From positions 5,332,001-5,396,000 of the forward strand of contig NZ_CP083590.1 in assembly GCF_020099395.1 (NCBI RefSeq): a DNA stretch of 64,000 nt. The letters run 5' to 3'. How positions within the stretch are numbered: position 1 is the first letter of the stretch; every line of letters starts with the position of its first letter. A program made the translations under genes and the position numbers. The notes under the pieces were generated by a model. That model ran no database searches and was not told the origin of the DNA. It saw only the letters and a list, made by a program, of their open reading frames with translations. Of this stretch, positions 1 to 8,234 are shown piece by piece. The stretch comes from Streptomyces mobaraensis (GTDB lineage: Bacteria > Actinomycetota > Actinomycetes > Streptomycetales > Streptomycetaceae).

Positions 1-1
1 C

Positions 2-535
2 TACGTCCTCGGCGAACTCACCGACGACGCCCGGCGGTCCGTCGTCGACCAAGCCGCCCGCGCCCGCGCCGCCGTGATCGTCGAACCGGGCACCCCCGAG
101 GGCTACCGCCGGGTGATCGAGGCCCGCGACCGGCTGATCGCGGCGGGTTTCGAGGTCGTCGCCCCCTGCCCGCACAGCGCCGCCTGCCCGATAGAGCCGG
201 GCACGGACTGGTGCCACTTCTCCGCCCGCGTCAGCCGCTCCTCCCTGCACCGGCAGGTCAAGGGCGGCTCGCTGGCGTACGAGGACGAGAAGTTCTCGTA
301 CGTGGCCGCTGTGCGGACCGGCGACGGCACGGACGACCCGAGCGGCCTCCCCGCCGCCCGCGCCCGCGTCGTACGCCGCCCGCAGATCCGCAAGGGCCAG
401 GTGCTCCTGGAACTGTGCACCCGTGACGAGGGGCTGCGCCGCGAGACGGTCACCAAGCGCCACGGCGGCCTCTACCGCGCCGCGCGGGACGCGGACTGGG
501 GCGACGCGTGGCCGCCGGAGGACGGCGAGGGCTGA
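2..535 (+). CDS. Rsm22-like small ribosomal subunit methyltransferase family protein (5' end outside window)
   Basis: The reading frame is open from the first base of the window, so only the C-terminal ~177 residues are seen. The fragment carries the cysteine signature of the Rsm22 family: CPHSAACP, then WCHF about eight residues later, followed by SxxHRQVKGG and EDEKFSYVA. Members are SAM-methyltransferase-like proteins associated with the small ribosomal subunit, and the Cys cluster is thought to bind a metal or Fe-S centre. That function is family knowledge and is not shown here. The N-terminal SAM-binding half lies upstream of the window. The next gene is convergent, and the 217-bp gap between them holds nothing I can identify. 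Confidence 0.8.
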   Translation, partial: YVLGELTDDARRSVVDQAARARAAVIVEPGTPEGYRRVIEARDRLIAAGFEVVAPCPHSAACPIEPGTDWCHFSARVSRSSLHRQVKGGSLAYEDEKFSYVAAVRTGDGTDDPSGLPAARARVVRRPQIRKGQVLLELCTRDEGLRRETVTKRHGGLYRAARDADWGDAWPPEDGEG

Positions 536-752
536 CGCCCCACGCTCCACGCCTCACGCCGCGCACCCCACGCCCCCCCGGTCGTCGGCGCCCGCCCGGC
601 GCTCCGGGCGGCCGGCGCGTCCGGATGGTCCGCGCGCCCGGCGGCCCCGTGCCCGTACCCCCACCGGACGGCTGCCCCGGCCGGTGCCCGGCCCGCCCGC
701 TGCGGCCGGGCGTCCCGGATAGTCCGGCAGCACGGGCCAACGCGTCAACCCG

Positions 753-1577
753 TCAACGCAGTTCCTGCGTGCAGCACTTCACGCTGCCGCCCCCCTTCAG
801 CAGCTCGCCCAGGTCCATCCCGATCGGCTCGAAGCCGCGCTCCCGGAGCGGCCCGAAGAGGCCGACGGCCGCCTGGGGGAGGAGGACGTGGCGGCCGTCG
901 CTGACCGCGTTCAGGCCGAGCGCCGCCGCGTCCTCCGCGTCGGCGACGAGGGCGTCGGGGAAGAGGCGTTCCAGGACGGCCCGGCTGCCGGGGGAGAAGG
1001 CGCCGGGGTAGTACATGATCTCGTCTTCGGCGGCGTCGAGGACGCACAGGGCCGTGTCGAGGTGGTAGTAGCGGGGGTCGATCAGGTCCAGGCCGATGAC
1101 GGGGCGGCCGAAGAACTCCTGTGCCTCGGGGTGCGACAGCGGGCTGCTGCGGAAGCCCCGGCCGGCGAGCAGCCAGGAGTCGGTGACGGCGAAGTCGCCC
1201 TCGCCCTCGTTGATGTGCTCGGGTTCGCGGACCACGGAGTAGCCGTGCGACCGGAACCACTCCACGTGCACGGCCGCCTCGGCGGCGCGCTGCGGGTGGG
1301 CGAAGCGGGCGCCGAGGACGCGGCCGTCGACGACGGTGGCGCCGTTCGCCGCGTACACCATGTCGGGCAGTTCCGGGCGGGGTTCGAGCTCCTCCACGGT
1401 GTGGCCGAGGGCGCGGTAGCGGTCGCGGAGGGTTTCCCACTGCGTGAGGGCGAGCGGCAGATCGACCGGCTTGGCCGGGTCCATCCACGGGTTGATCGAG
1501 TAGGTGACCTTGAAGTGGGCGGGCGGGCACATCAGATAATGACGGGGGCTCGCCGCCCGTGGTGCTGCGGTACGCAA
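753..1577 (-). CDS. dimethylarginine dimethylaminohydrolase / amidinotransferase family enzyme
   Basis: A 274-residue protein of the guanidino-modifying superfamily, which acts on arginine-type substrates through a covalent Cys adduct. The motifs CPPAHF, YSINPWMDP and MVYAANGATV are visible near the N-terminus. An acidic-residue motif (NEGEGDF), the catalytic His region (YYHLDTALCVL) and a C-terminal catalytic Cys (GGGSVKCC, about residue 268) complete the expected triad. I chose the TTG at 1577 because GAGGAG lies just upstream; a GTG at 1640 and an ATG at the MCPPAHF position are alternatives. It is probably a hydrolase of dimethylarginine or a related guanidine. It could also be an ornithine- or arginine-metabolism enzyme, because no operon partner fixes the substrate. 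Confidence 0.82.
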   Translation of the reverse strand: MRTAAPRAASPRHYLMCPPAHFKVTYSINPWMDPAKPVDLPLALTQWETLRDRYRALGHTVEELEPRPELPDMVYAANGATVVDGRVLGARFAHPQRAAEAAVHVEWFRSHGYSVVREPEHINEGEGDFAVTDSWLLAGRGFRSSPLSHPEAQEFFGRPVIGLDLIDPRYYHLDTALCVLDAAEDEIMYYPGAFSPGSRAVLERLFPDALVADAEDAAALGLNAVSDGRHVLLPQAAVGLFGPLRERGFEPIGMDLGELLKGGGSVKCCTQELR

Positions 1578-1690
1578 GTCGCGCTCCTCACGGTGGTGTT
1601 GGGCACGTACGCGGCGAGCGTACGTGCCCAAATCGTCCACGCTGGGCGCTGTTCGCGCATGAACCGTACGGGTGGTTTACGCACGGCCTT

Positions 1691-1867
1691 TCACGCCCCC
1701 GTGGTACCGCTCCTTCCTTCCCGCAACGCGCGCAGCAGTTCCCGCTTCTGTGCGAGCGGGTCGGCGCCCCGGCCGGCCCCGCCGGACGCGTTGCCGCGCA
1801 GCGCCTTGCGCGAGAGGTTGCTGCGGGTCCCGCCCACGCCGAGCATCCTGCCGTTTCCCCGGGTCAT
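1691..1867 (-). CDS. DUF6243 family small protein
   Basis: A 58-residue protein starting MTRGNGRMLGVGGTRSNL and ending in a charged helix (DPLAQKRELLRALRE). This is the pattern of the small Streptomyces family DUF6243, whose function is unknown. The ATG is preceded by GGAAGGAG at ideal spacing. It is divergent from the TetR gene at 2016, and the two share a promoter region with two copies of a palindromic operator, so it is probably the TetR target. It sits between the amidinotransferase and the regulator on the minus strand and may be cotranscribed with the amidinotransferase. Confidence 0.72.
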   Translation of the reverse strand: MTRGNGRMLGVGGTRSNLSRKALRGNASGGAGRGADPLAQKRELLRALREGRSGTTGA

Positions 1868-1901
1868 GGGGGCTCCTTCCGTCGGTGTCTCGCATGTGCC
1901 T

Positions 1902-1921
1902 GAGACGAGACGTCTCGTCTC
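1902..1921. promoter_or_regulatory. Perfect 20-bp palindromic operator O1 (TetR)
   Basis: GAGACGAGACGTCTCGTCTC is a perfect 20-bp inverted repeat lying 34 bp upstream of the DUF6243 start. A near-identical site lies 72 bp away, next to the TetR gene. Inference: this is the binding site of the adjacent TetR regulator, covering the promoter of the divergent gene. Confidence 0.75.
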
Positions 1922-1973
1922 GCGATGACTCCGTTATTACGCCATGCGCCACCCCGCCCCGTCAACCCCCAAC

Positions 1974-1993
1974 GAGACGAAACGTCTCGCCTC
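1974..1993. promoter_or_regulatory. Second TetR operator O2 (two mismatches)
   Basis: GAGACGAAACGTCTCGCCTC matches O1 at 18 of 20 positions and ends 22 bp before the TetR start codon. The position suggests autoregulation. The distance between the two centres is 72 bp, close to seven helical turns, which would put both sites on the same face of the DNA. Confidence 0.72.
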
Positions 1994-2015
1994 ACTGAAC
2001 AGCTACCCTGCCCCC

Positions 2016-2621
2016 ATGGCCACTACCAAGACCCCGCCCGACGCCAACCGCCGCAGCGAGCGTTCCCGTCGCGCGATCCTGGAAGCCGCCCTGGAGCTCA
2101 CCGGCGAGACCGGCTACCAGCGGCTCACCATCGAGGCCATCGCCGCCCGGGCCGGCGTCGGCAAGCAGACGATCTACCGCTGGTGGCCCTCCAAGGCCGC
2201 CGTCCTCCTGGACGCCTTCGTCGCCCTCGGCGAGGAGGCCGCCGAAGGGCACCACGAGCTCCCGGACACGGGTGACCTGGAGGCCGACCTCAAGGTCGTC
2301 CTCCGCGCCACCGTCGACGAGCTCAACAGCCCGCGCTACGACGCCCCTTCGCGCGCCCTCGCCGCCGAGAGCATCGCCAACCCGGACCTCTGCGCGCAGT
2401 TCACACGGGCGGTGCTCGAACCGCAGCTCCAGCTGTACGTCACCCGGCTGCGCGCCGCCCAGGAGGCCGGGCAGGCCGACCCGGACGTGGACCCGCGCAT
2501 CGCCCTGGAACTGCTCGTCGGCCCGCTCGCCCACCGCTGGATGCTGCGCACCCAGCCCCTCACCCACGCCTACGCCGACAGCGTCGTCGAGATCACCCTG
2601 CGGGGACTCACCCCGCGCTGA
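2016..2621 (+). CDS. TetR/AcrR family transcriptional regulator
   Basis: A 201-residue regulator. The N-terminal TetR helix-turn-helix is clear (TIEAIAARAGVGKQTIYRWW, about residues 34-53), followed by an all-helical ligand-binding domain ending ITLRGLTPR. The ATG at 2016 gives the usual family length; upstream in-frame codons would add residues inside the operator region and are unlikely. Two palindromes in the divergent promoter (1902-1921 and 1974-1993) are its probable operators, so it should repress itself and the DUF6243 gene. The ligand cannot be told from sequence. Confidence 0.88.
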   Translation: MATTKTPPDANRRSERSRRAILEAALELTGETGYQRLTIEAIAARAGVGKQTIYRWWPSKAAVLLDAFVALGEEAAEGHHELPDTGDLEADLKVVLRATVDELNSPRYDAPSRALAAESIANPDLCAQFTRAVLEPQLQLYVTRLRAAQEAGQADPDVDPRIALELLVGPLAHRWMLRTQPLTHAYADSVVEITLRGLTPR

Positions 2622-2785
2622 ACCCGGCCGCCGGGCCCGCCGCCGGCGCCGCCGCCGGGTCCCGTCCACGCCCCGCCCGGCCGCCGGAGCGGTCCGTGTC
2701 ACACCCTCGGATGCGCCCGACGGTCACGCCGGGCGCAGGATGGTGGCAGCATTGACCGGAGACCGCGGTCGAAGTGAGGGGATAG

Positions 2786-3517
2786 ATGGAACGCAAGAGC
2801 AGATTCTCCCAGTGGCTGCGCCGCCCCAGGAGCGGAGCGGGCGGCGATACGGGTGCGGGGGCGGCCACCGGCGCCGCCCGCGAGGAACTGCTCCTGGCCG
2901 CGGCCGCCGCGGGGTTCCCCCTGGCCCCGGCCGCCCACCCCTCCGGCTACGGGTGTTCGTGCGAACGCATCGGCTGTCCCACCCCGGGCCGGCATCCCGT
3001 CTCCTTCGCCTGGCAGACCCTCGCCACCACCGACCCGGAGAAGGTCACCAAATGGCTCCGGGCCCAGCCCGAGGCCAACTTCGTCACCGCCACCGGCATG
3101 GCCCACGACGTCCTGGACGTCCCCGCCGAGGCCGGCCGCAAGGCGCTGGACCGGCTTACGGCCGCCGGCGTCGAGGTCGGGCCCGTCGCCACCGTCGCCC
3201 CCGACCGCATGCTCTTCTTCACCGCCACCCGCGGCACCCCGGACGACGAGGACGAGTGGTGGCCCTGCGAGCTCGACTGCCACCCCGAGACCCTCGACGA
3301 ACACCCCGGCCTGCGCTGGCACTGCCGCGGCAGCTACGTCCTCCTGCCGCCCTCCCGCCTCCCCGGCGACGACGCGTACGTGGCCTGGCTGGTGGGTCCC
3401 GAACGGCCGCTGCCGGACCCGCTGACGCTGCTGGAGACGCTGACGGACGCGTGCGCCCAATACGCGGGCGACCGGCCGGACCACGAGCACCACGCGGCCT
3501 GGCCGATCGGCCGCTGA
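2786..3517 (+). CDS. bifunctional DNA primase/polymerase (prim-pol)-like protein
   Basis: A 243-residue protein resembling the short stand-alone prim-pol-domain proteins found in actinomycete chromosomes. Features include the Cys-rich stretch CSCERIGCPTPGRHP, the segment TGMAHDVLDVPAEAG typical of this fold, and a C-terminal DDAYVAWLVGPERPLPDP. GAGGGG precedes the ATG. The classical acidic catalytic triad of archaeo-eukaryotic primases is not obvious to me, and no helicase domain follows. It may therefore be a degenerate or regulatory relative rather than an active primase. It stands alone between a TetR gene and a convergent lipoprotein gene. Confidence 0.62.
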   Translation: MERKSRFSQWLRRPRSGAGGDTGAGAATGAAREELLLAAAAAGFPLAPAAHPSGYGCSCERIGCPTPGRHPVSFAWQTLATTDPEKVTKWLRAQPEANFVTATGMAHDVLDVPAEAGRKALDRLTAAGVEVGPVATVAPDRMLFFTATRGTPDDEDEWWPCELDCHPETLDEHPGLRWHCRGSYVLLPPSRLPGDDAYVAWLVGPERPLPDPLTLLETLTDACAQYAGDRPDHEHHAAWPIGR

Positions 3518-3553
3518 GGACGCCGCCCTCCCGCTCCGCCCCTCCCGCTCCGC

Positions 3554-4636
3554 CTACTCGCCCTTCGCCGCGATCAGCGACTCGATCCGGTTCAGGAACC
3601 GCACCTGGGACGCCGCCCCCTTGACCCGCTCTCCCTTCGCCGGCACCCGCACCGCCGACTCCGACACCCGCGTATACGTGATCGCCGTCGACAGCCGCCC
3701 CGTCAGCAGGGACTTCGTCCGCTGCTCGGTGACGGCCGGACGGACGCCCCTCGCCATGGTCCGCTTCTCGCGGTGGTGGGCGGTGAAGAACACGACGGCG
3801 CCGCCGTCCGCGGTGCGCAGGGCGAGCGCGGGGAAGCCCGGCCCCTGTTCGGGGGTGTCGATCCAGTCGGTCCAGAAGGTGGGCGTCCGCGCGAGCTTGG
3901 CGCGGTCGGCCCGGAGCTGGGTGGTGGCGAGGTCGGGGGCGAAGACGTCGCCCTTGCCGGTGCGCAGGAAGCCGGTGTACGCGCCGCTGACCGCGTCGGG
4001 CTCCAGCACCAGCCCGGACGGCTGACCGGATGGCTCACCGGACGGCTGACCGGCCCGTACCGGAACGGCCTCCGCCCAGCCGTCCCCGTCCGTCCGGAAC
4101 GCCGGGACCGTGCCCGGCGCGTGCAGCGTCAGGTAGGCGGCCTTCCACGGGTCCTTGGCGCTGTCGCGCGTGAACACCACCAGCCACCGGTTCTTGTCCC
4201 GGTTGCTGAGGGTGTCGGCGACGAAGAACTTGGGCCAGCCCGCCGACTTGGGGATGGCGAACCGGGCGTCGCGCAGCTCCAGCGCCGGATAGCCCGGATT
4301 GCCCTTGGGCAGCAGCTTGCGCTGCGCGGTCACGTCGGCACGGCCGATCTCGGCGAGGGCGCCCGTCTCGACCCGGTCCACGAGGGCCGGGTCGAGGGCG
4401 CGGTACGCCTTGGTGTAGCCGGCGGTGAAGTCGCCGAGGGCCTTGGCGGCCTCAGCCCTGTCCACCGCCGGGACGATCTCCCGCTCGCCGTGCACCGTCA
4501 CGCACCCGGTCGCCAGCAGCGCCGGCAGCAGGAGCAGCGGGAGCACCCGGGACGGCACCGGCCACGGCCGGCGACGCGGAAGGCGCGGCAGCCGACGCGG
4601 AAGGCGCGGAAGGCGCGGGCGCGTCCGACGTCGCAT
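3554..4636 (-). CDS. lipoprotein downstream of efeU, function unknown
   Basis: A secreted lipoprotein with the hydrophobic stretch LPLLLLPALLATGC; the Cys of the lipobox LATGC would be lipidated and anchored to the membrane. The mature part is about 300 residues and resembles a conserved Streptomyces lipoprotein type of unknown function. It includes a short repeat (GEPSGQPSG). Taken from the ATG at 4636 it has a long Arg/Pro-rich leader and overlaps the 3' end of efeU by 185 bp. A GTG at 4558 gives a more normal signal peptide (VPSRVLPLLLL) and a 107-bp overlap. It is the last gene of the efeO-efeB-efeU run, so cotranscription is likely, but a role in iron uptake is only inference. Confidence 0.72.
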   Translation of the reverse strand: MRRRTRPRLPRLPRRLPRLPRRRPWPVPSRVLPLLLLPALLATGCVTVHGEREIVPAVDRAEAAKALGDFTAGYTKAYRALDPALVDRVETGALAEIGRADVTAQRKLLPKGNPGYPALELRDARFAIPKSAGWPKFFVADTLSNRDKNRWLVVFTRDSAKDPWKAAYLTLHAPGTVPAFRTDGDGWAEAVPVRAGQPSGEPSGQPSGLVLEPDAVSGAYTGFLRTGKGDVFAPDLATTQLRADRAKLARTPTFWTDWIDTPEQGPGFPALALRTADGGAVVFFTAHHREKRTMARGVRPAVTEQRTKSLLTGRLSTAITYTRVSESAVRVPAKGERVKGAASQVRFLNRIESLIAAKGE

Positions 4637-5498
4637 CGGCCTTGGACTCCTCGGTGGCTGCGCTGGCAGCGGTGGCTGCCGGGGACGGCGCCACCTTACC
4701 GGTGCGGCCGGGGCGGAAGAACAGCACCAGGGTCGGGACCAGGTACAGCGCCCACACCCAGACCTGGAGCTTCGTCGGGTCCGGCTGGAAGTTGAAGACG
4801 CCCTTCAGCAGCGTCCCGTACCAGCTGTCGACCGGCACCTGCTCGCTGATGTCGAACGCCGTGGAGTTCAGCCCCGGCAGGACGTCGGCCTCCTGGAGGT
4901 CGTGGAAGCCGTACGCGAGCACGCCCGCAGCCACCACGATCAGCATGCCGCCGGTCCAGGTGAAGAACTTCGCCAGGTTGATCTTCAGCGCGCCCCGGTA
5001 GAACAGCCAGCCCAGCAGCACCGCCGTGAGCAGCCCGAGCAGCGCGCCGACCAGCGGCCGTACGCCGTCGTCGGTGGCCTGCACCGCCGTCCAGATGAAC
5101 AGCGCGGTCTCCAGGCCCTCCCGGCCCACGGCCAGGAACGCCGTCACCACCAGCGCGGTGGTGCCCATGGCCAGCGCCGCGTCCAGCTTGCCGTGCAGCT
5201 CCTTCTTCAGGTGCCGCGCGGTGCGCCGCATCCAGAAGACCATCCACGTCACCAGGCCCACGGCGATGACGGACAGCGAGCCGCCCAGCATCTCCTGCGC
5301 CTCGAACGTCATGGTCTGCGAGCCGTACTGGAGCACGGCGCCGAAGCCCATGCTGAGCAGCACGGCCGCGGCGATGCCGAGCCAGACCGGCCGCAGGGCG
5401 TCCCTGCGGCCGCTCTTGACCAGGTAGGCGACGAGGATGCAGACGACCAGGCTGGCCTCCAGCCCCTCGCGCAGGCCGATCAGGTAGTTGCCGAACAC
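4452..5498 (-). CDS. efeU: EfeU/FTR1-family iron permease
   Basis: The membrane channel of the Efe iron-uptake system. It has two copies of the REGLE iron-binding motif, LREGLEASL near residue 10 and VGREGLETALF about residues 132-142, within a seven-helix FTR1-type membrane domain of about 275 residues. The last ~75 residues are an Ala/Pro/Ser-rich tail. That part overlaps the downstream lipoprotein gene and may be poorly conserved. The GTG start has AGGAGG upstream. Gene order efeO-efeB-efeU with gaps of 16 and 27 bp supports one operon. The overlapping iron boxes at 8201-8234, upstream of efeO, suggest repression by an IdeR/DmdR regulator when iron is sufficient. Confidence 0.9.
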   Translation of the reverse strand: MFGNYLIGLREGLEASLVVCILVAYLVKSGRRDALRPVWLGIAAAVLLSMGFGAVLQYGSQTMTFEAQEMLGGSLSVIAVGLVTWMVFWMRRTARHLKKELHGKLDAALAMGTTALVVTAFLAVGREGLETALFIWTAVQATDDGVRPLVGALLGLLTAVLLGWLFYRGALKINLAKFFTWTGGMLIVVAAGVLAYGFHDLQEADVLPGLNSTAFDISEQVPVDSWYGTLLKGVFNFQPDPTKLQVWVWALYLVPTLVLFFRPGRTGKVAPSPAATAASAATEESKADATSDAPAPSAPSASAAAPSASPAVAGAVPGAPAAPAAGAAGDRVRDGARRAGDRPGGGQG

Positions 5499-5525
5499 GC
5501 GGCGCCTCCTTCGTGTGCGGGGCCG

Positions 5526-6953
5526 TCAGCCGAACAGCGTCCGGCCCCACCAGTCGTCCTTGTCGCGGACGCCCGGCGGGACGGCGAAGACGGCCGAACC
5601 CACGTGCTGGATGTACTCGTTGAGGGCGTCCGAACGCGACAGCCGGGTCTGGATGGGCACGAAGCCGTCCCGGACGTCGCGCTGGTAGGCGATGAAGAAC
5701 AGTCCGGCGTCGAGCCGGCCCAGGCCGTCGGTGCCGTCCGTGAAGGAGTAGCCGCGGCGCAGGATCGTCGCCCCCGCGTTGCTGTCGGGGTGGGCGAGGC
5801 GGACGTGCGCGTCCGGCTTCATCACCCGGAGGTTGGGCTCCTCGCGCTCCTTGCGCTTGCCCAGCGGCGCGCCCTCGGCCTTGTCGCGGCCGAAGACGTC
5901 CTCCTGCTCCTTGAGCGAGGTGCGGTCCCAGGTCTCGATGTGCATGCGGATGCGGCGGGCGACGAGGTACGAGCCGCCGGCCATCCAGCCGTCGGCGTCC
6001 TTCTCGCCCACCCACACGAACTTGTCGAGCCGGTCCGTCTCGGTGCCCGCGATGTTCCGGGTGCCGTCCTTGAAGCCCATCATGTTGCGCGGCGTCATGG
6101 CGTCGGGGGTGGTCGACGAGGTCTTGCCGAAGCCGAGCTGCGACCAGCGGATCGCGACCCGGCCCATGCCGATGCGGGCCAGGTTGCGGATCGCGTGCAC
6201 CGCGACCTGCGGGTCGTCCGCGCACGCCTGGACGCAGAGGTCGCCGCCGCTGCGGGCCGGGTCCAGGTTGTCGCCGGGGAACGGCGGCAGGTCGATCAGG
6301 GCCTTGGGGCGGCGGCCCTTGAGGCCGAAGCGGTCCTTGCCGTCCTTCTCGAACAGGGTGGGCCCGATGCCGAACGTGAGCGTCAGCCGGGACGGCTTGA
6401 GGCCCAGCGCCTCGCCGGTGTCGTCCGGCGGCAGCTCGTCGTTCTCGCTGATGGCGCCCTCGCCGACCTCGTGACCGGCGGTCATCCGGGCGGCGGCGGC
6501 CGTCCACTCCTTCAGCAGCTTGATCAACTGCTCGCGGTCGTCCGTGCGCACGTCGAAGGCGGCGAAGTGCAGCCGGTCCTGGACGGGCGTGGCGATGCCG
6601 GCCTGGTGGGGACCGTAGAAGGGCACGGCCTCGCCCTCGGCGGCGGCCGGCGACTTGTCGTCGTCGCCCAGCCGCAGGGCCGCGGCCGTACCGCCGGCCG
6701 CGGCGGCACCGAGCGCGAGACCGGCGCCGCCCCAGCCGAGGAGGGCGCGGCGGGAGGGCTTGCGGGAGGTGCTTTCTCCGGCGGTGCCGGTTTCCGGCTT
6801 CGTGTCCGTCGTGGTGTCGGTCTTCGCGTCGGTCTTCGCGTCGGTCTTCGCGTCGGTCTTCGCGTCCGCCTTCGCCACCGCGGGCTCCTCGGCCCGGTCG
6901 CCGGACGTCGTCGTCCCGTTCGTTTCGTTCTTCTCGTTCATCGCGTCACTCAT
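5526..6953 (-). CDS. efeB: EfeB, Tat-exported DyP-type heme peroxidase (deferrochelatase)
   Basis: A 475-residue DyP-type peroxidase. The DyP signature GFKDGTRN is present, with a likely proximal His in RLAHPDSN and a distal Arg region RRGYSFTDG. The N-terminus has a low-complexity leader with four DAKT units (12-bp direct repeats around 6810-6870), then a twin-arginine signal (PSRRALLGWGG) before a hydrophobic segment, so export is by Tat with heme already bound. In Efe systems the peroxidase is thought to oxidise ferrous iron or release iron from heme for EfeU. Neighbours efeO and efeU confirm the assignment. The leader is longer than in most relatives, and a start at the internal ATG near 6941 is possible. 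Confidence 0.9.
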   Translation of the reverse strand: MSDAMNEKNETNGTTTSGDRAEEPAVAKADAKTDAKTDAKTDAKTDTTTDTKPETGTAGESTSRKPSRRALLGWGGAGLALGAAAAGGTAAALRLGDDDKSPAAAEGEAVPFYGPHQAGIATPVQDRLHFAAFDVRTDDREQLIKLLKEWTAAAARMTAGHEVGEGAISENDELPPDDTGEALGLKPSRLTLTFGIGPTLFEKDGKDRFGLKGRRPKALIDLPPFPGDNLDPARSGGDLCVQACADDPQVAVHAIRNLARIGMGRVAIRWSQLGFGKTSSTTPDAMTPRNMMGFKDGTRNIAGTETDRLDKFVWVGEKDADGWMAGGSYLVARRIRMHIETWDRTSLKEQEDVFGRDKAEGAPLGKRKEREEPNLRVMKPDAHVRLAHPDSNAGATILRRGYSFTDGTDGLGRLDAGLFFIAYQRDVRDGFVPIQTRLSRSDALNEYIQHVGSAVFAVPPGVRDKDDWWGRTLFG

Positions 6954-6969
6954 CGCACGTGCCCCCGGG

Positions 6970-8106
6970 TTACTTCGCGACGGCGCCGGCGAGCTTGGAC
7001 AGCGGCTCGGCGAGGGCGTTGACGGCGTCCGACAGCTTCTTGCGGTCGTCCTTGCCGACGGAGTCGTACGCCTTGAAGTGGTCGCCGTCGCGGTAGTCGC
7101 CCAGCAGCTTCTTCAGGTCCGCGAACTGCTTGTCGAGCTCCTTGACGAGCGCGGCGTCGTTCTTGGCGGCGACGGGCTTCAGCAGCTCGTAGGACTTCTC
7201 GGCGCCCTCCACGTTGGCCTGGAAGTCGTCCAGGTCGGTGTGGCTGTAGCGCTCCTCCTCGCCGGTGACCTTGCCGGTGGCCACCTCGTCCAGCAGCTCC
7301 TTGGCGCCGTTGGCCATGCTGGTGGCGGTGATGTCGGCCTTGCCGACCCGCTTCTGCCAGTCGACGAGGTCCTTCGACAGCTGGTCGGCGAGGGCCTTGT
7401 CCTCGTCAGTGATCTTCTTGCCGTCCCAGAGCGACTTCTCCAGCTTGTGCCAGCCGGTCCACTTCTGGCCCTTCTCCAGGCCGTCCTCGCGGACGTCGAC
7501 CTTGGGGTCGATGTCACCGAAGGACTCGGCGACGGGCTCGGTCCGCTCCCAGCCGAGGCGGGACGGGGCGTAGGCCTTCTTCGCCGCGTCGAGGTCGCCC
7601 GCCTTCACGGCGTCGATGAACTTCTGCGCGAGCGGAAGGGTCGCGTCGGCCTGCTCCTGGACGTACTTGCGGTATTCCGCGACGGCCTTGTCGAGCGCCG
7701 GGTCGGTCTTCTTCTGCTTGCCGTCGCCGCCGGTGACGGTGATCTTCTGCCGGATGCCGTCGCCCTTCATGCCGGGCTTGCAGGCGATCTCGTAGTCACC
7801 GGCCTTCTTGACCGTGGCGGTGATCTCGGCCTTGGTGCCCGGGCCGATGTTCTCGCGCTCGGTGACGATCCGGTCGTCCGCGGCGTAGACGTACACCTCG
7901 GTGACCTTGGAGCCCTTGTTCTGAATGTTGATCTTCACATCACCGGCGGGGAACGAGGTCTTCGAGACCTCGCACTTGTCGTCGGAGGCGGTCACGCGGA
8001 TCGCGTCGGAGTCACCGGCGTCCGACTTCTCTGCGCAGCCGGACACGACGGCCAGGGCCGCCGCCGCGGCGACGACGGTGACAGCGGAGGAGCGGAGGGC
8101 TCGCAT
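6970..8106 (-). CDS. efeO: EfeO, cupredoxin-M75 iron-binding lipoprotein
   Basis: A 378-residue exported lipoprotein. The signal peptide ends in VVSGC (lipobox). It is followed by a cupredoxin-like domain (about residues 30-120) and a C-terminal M75/imelysin domain with the HxxE motif (GWHKLEKSLW). EfeO is thought to bind ferric iron outside the membrane and pass it to EfeB and EfeU. I prefer the ATG at 8106, with GGAG at good spacing; starts at 8151 and 8154 would add a non-signal leader. It is the first gene of the efe operon, and the iron boxes lie about 100 bp upstream. Confidence 0.92.
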   Translation of the reverse strand: MRALRSSAVTVVAAAAALAVVSGCAEKSDAGDSDAIRVTASDDKCEVSKTSFPAGDVKINIQNKGSKVTEVYVYAADDRIVTERENIGPGTKAEITATVKKAGDYEIACKPGMKGDGIRQKITVTGGDGKQKKTDPALDKAVAEYRKYVQEQADATLPLAQKFIDAVKAGDLDAAKKAYAPSRLGWERTEPVAESFGDIDPKVDVREDGLEKGQKWTGWHKLEKSLWDGKKITDEDKALADQLSKDLVDWQKRVGKADITATSMANGAKELLDEVATGKVTGEEERYSHTDLDDFQANVEGAEKSYELLKPVAAKNDAALVKELDKQFADLKKLLGDYRDGDHFKAYDSVGKDDRKKLSDAVNALAEPLSKLAGAVAK

Positions 8107-8200
8107 ACGGGCTCCAGGCGTGCTCGGAAGTCGGAATACCTGCCCTTTCATCACATCTCCGTCACAAAGGGAGGAGGTGTGGCTGAAAAAGCACCTCTAA

Positions 8201-8219
8201 TAAGGCCGACCTAACTTAT
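8201..8219. promoter_or_regulatory. Candidate iron box 1 (IdeR/DmdR operator)
   Basis: Read on the minus strand, ATAAGTTAGGTCGGCCTTA matches the actinobacterial iron-box consensus TTAGGTTAGGCTCACCTAA at about 12 of 19 positions, keeping the core GTTAGG and CCT. It overlaps iron box 2 by four bases. It lies between efeO and the divergent heme-binding gene. Confidence 0.5.
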
Positions 8220-8234
8220 CTGAGGCTTGCCTGA
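8216..8234. promoter_or_regulatory. Candidate iron box 2 (IdeR/DmdR operator)
   Basis: TTATCTGAGGCTTGCCTGA keeps the AGGCT and CCT core of the iron-box consensus. It closely resembles the site in front of the heme oxygenase gene at 34381-34399. Together with box 1 it forms a tandem site 95-130 bp upstream of efeO, consistent with iron-dependent repression of the efe operon. Confidence 0.6.
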
